Of a stretch of DNA of 64,000 bases, positions 63,151-64,000 are shown in pieces (positions within the stretch are counted from its first letter, which is position 1; every line of letters begins with the position of its first letter). The notes under the pieces are model-generated. The model did no database searches, had not been told where the DNA came from, and saw only the letters and a list, made by a program, of their open reading frames with translations. The DNA is from Stenopsyche tienmushanensis. Lineage: Eukaryota > Arthropoda > Insecta > Trichoptera > Stenopsychidae. The translations under genes were made by a program, and so were the position numbers. The DNA is taken from positions 1,426,001-1,490,000 of the forward strand of contig WACJ01000515.1 in NCBI GenBank assembly GCA_008973525.1, given 5' to 3'.

Positions 63151-64000
63151 CACGCTTCGGGCTACTTGAAAGTATTTACATTTTATGTGCATTTTAGACA
63201 TTCAATTTCTTCCATAATATGCATCAACAGATGGGGTACGCATGAATCGCAACCTCAAATCCCATGTACACAATGCATTCGCGAAATTATTCTTAATACA
63301 TTCAGGCTTAAAATTTTATATCTGTTTGCAATAATAAAAGCGTATTTATTCATTTTTGAACTCAACGGGCTTTTAGTCCTGATTTATGATTGCAAGCATG
63401 ATCCAGATTTATACTAAAAATGCACGCAATGCATGCAAAATCATAGATTGCTTTGTAGAAGCATTGCTAAATTGCTACTCAGCTTTATTATTTCATAGAA
63501 AAATTCTTACATTAGGATATCCCAATTGAAAGTCTTGTAATCTACCAAGACTTTCAAAAATATATAACCAAATGATAGGCAAAACTATGAAATACTCGTT
63601 TTATTCATTTTTAGTTCAAACTTAACCAATATGAATGAATTTTTCGTTGTTGAAGATCACGTCTTTTTGATAGAAGAATTTCATAAAAGGAAATATTGAA
63701 CGTATTAAAACTGTCTGCTTTGATTTCCCAAATACTTAAAATGATTAAGTCTTCAAGTTTTTTGTATCTTTTGATAGAATATTTATGTATTTATTTTCCC
63801 CATACTGCTTCAAAAACATAAACAAGAAGTGATTATCGGGATCCACTAAGGACAAAAACATGATCTGAGAAGATCCTTGTTTTATCTTGGTCAGTCAATG
63901 TTTTAAATAATTGATACACGGCTAAAATATGAATATCTTCTTATTTGAGATGGATGAAGCTCAATTTTTAGGTACATATGAAACCACAAAATCAATCAGT

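Larger units (their letters stand above)
58313..64000. other. Intron 4, running off the window
   Basis: AT-rich non-coding DNA after the exon 4 donor. A GC-richer patch with a 64-codon minus-strand frame lies at 58735-58929. A hAT-like terminus lies at 60613 (CAGTGATTCTCAACTT), and SINE-like B-box pieces lie near 61.1, 62.5 and 63.1 kb. I found no exon with matching phase-0 acceptor and coding character, so the next exon is probably outside the window. Confidence 0.5.

Noticed and set aside
62938..63417. 159-codon plus-strand open frame
   Set aside because: It crosses a tRNA-like B-box element; the peptide ITGSNPVA is a translation of a T-arm, and no domain or splice support exists.

Overview
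This window looks like nuclear DNA of an arthropod, most likely an insect. It is AT-rich, its protein-coding signal is confined to a few short exons with canonical splice sites, and the rest is intron or flanking sequence littered with decayed transposons (hAT, mariner, Tigger/pogo, piggyBac-type MITEs, a Mutator/Kolobok-like element, three kinds of non-LTR retrotransposon). I see no bacterial-style gene packing, no operons and no CRISPR. I cannot name the species.

One host gene is supported, on the + strand. A first coding exon starts at ATG 6340 and ends at a strong donor after 6489. Coding resumes at about 56028-56684, then 57948-58089 and 58164-58312. The last three are joined by clean splice sites in matching phase (0, then 1), and exon 4 ends in phase 0 at a donor, so the gene continues past 64000. 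The visible product is about 366 residues: a KTE motif, an acidic Ser/Asn/Asp-rich middle, a basic KRKR patch, a poly-glycine run and a tryptophan-containing segment. It reads like the N-terminal half of a transcription factor whose DNA-binding domain lies downstream. Nuclear factor I is my tentative guess, not an identification.

Layout: 1-6339 is upstream sequence with three Sp/KLF-type GC boxes near 4.55-4.61 kb. 6490-56027 would be one intron of about 49.5 kb if no exon has been missed. It holds nearly all the mobile-element debris and several GC-richer islands (about 14.0-14.5, 17.0-17.4, 24.5-25.4, 50.7-51.2 and 52.65-53.1 kb) that may be conserved enhancers. 56685-64000 holds two short introns and the start of another long one, with SINE-like tRNA-derived pieces near 61.1, 62.5 and 63.1 kb.

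The most notable non-gene structures are: a GC-rich 64-nt hairpin at 32873-32936; a pair of coding-like repeats facing each other at 9.25-9.50 and 9.99-10.16 kb; two copies, about 0.8 kb each, of one MITE in opposite orientation at 38.1 and 48.5 kb; a nested Tigger pair at 34.6-35.35 kb; a TTAA-flanked piggyBac-type MITE at 26.7-27.05 kb; and a 90-bp mariner MITE at 18.78 kb. I found no convincing novel biological system. What stands out is the regulatory gene with a giant intron and the layered transposon record inside it.
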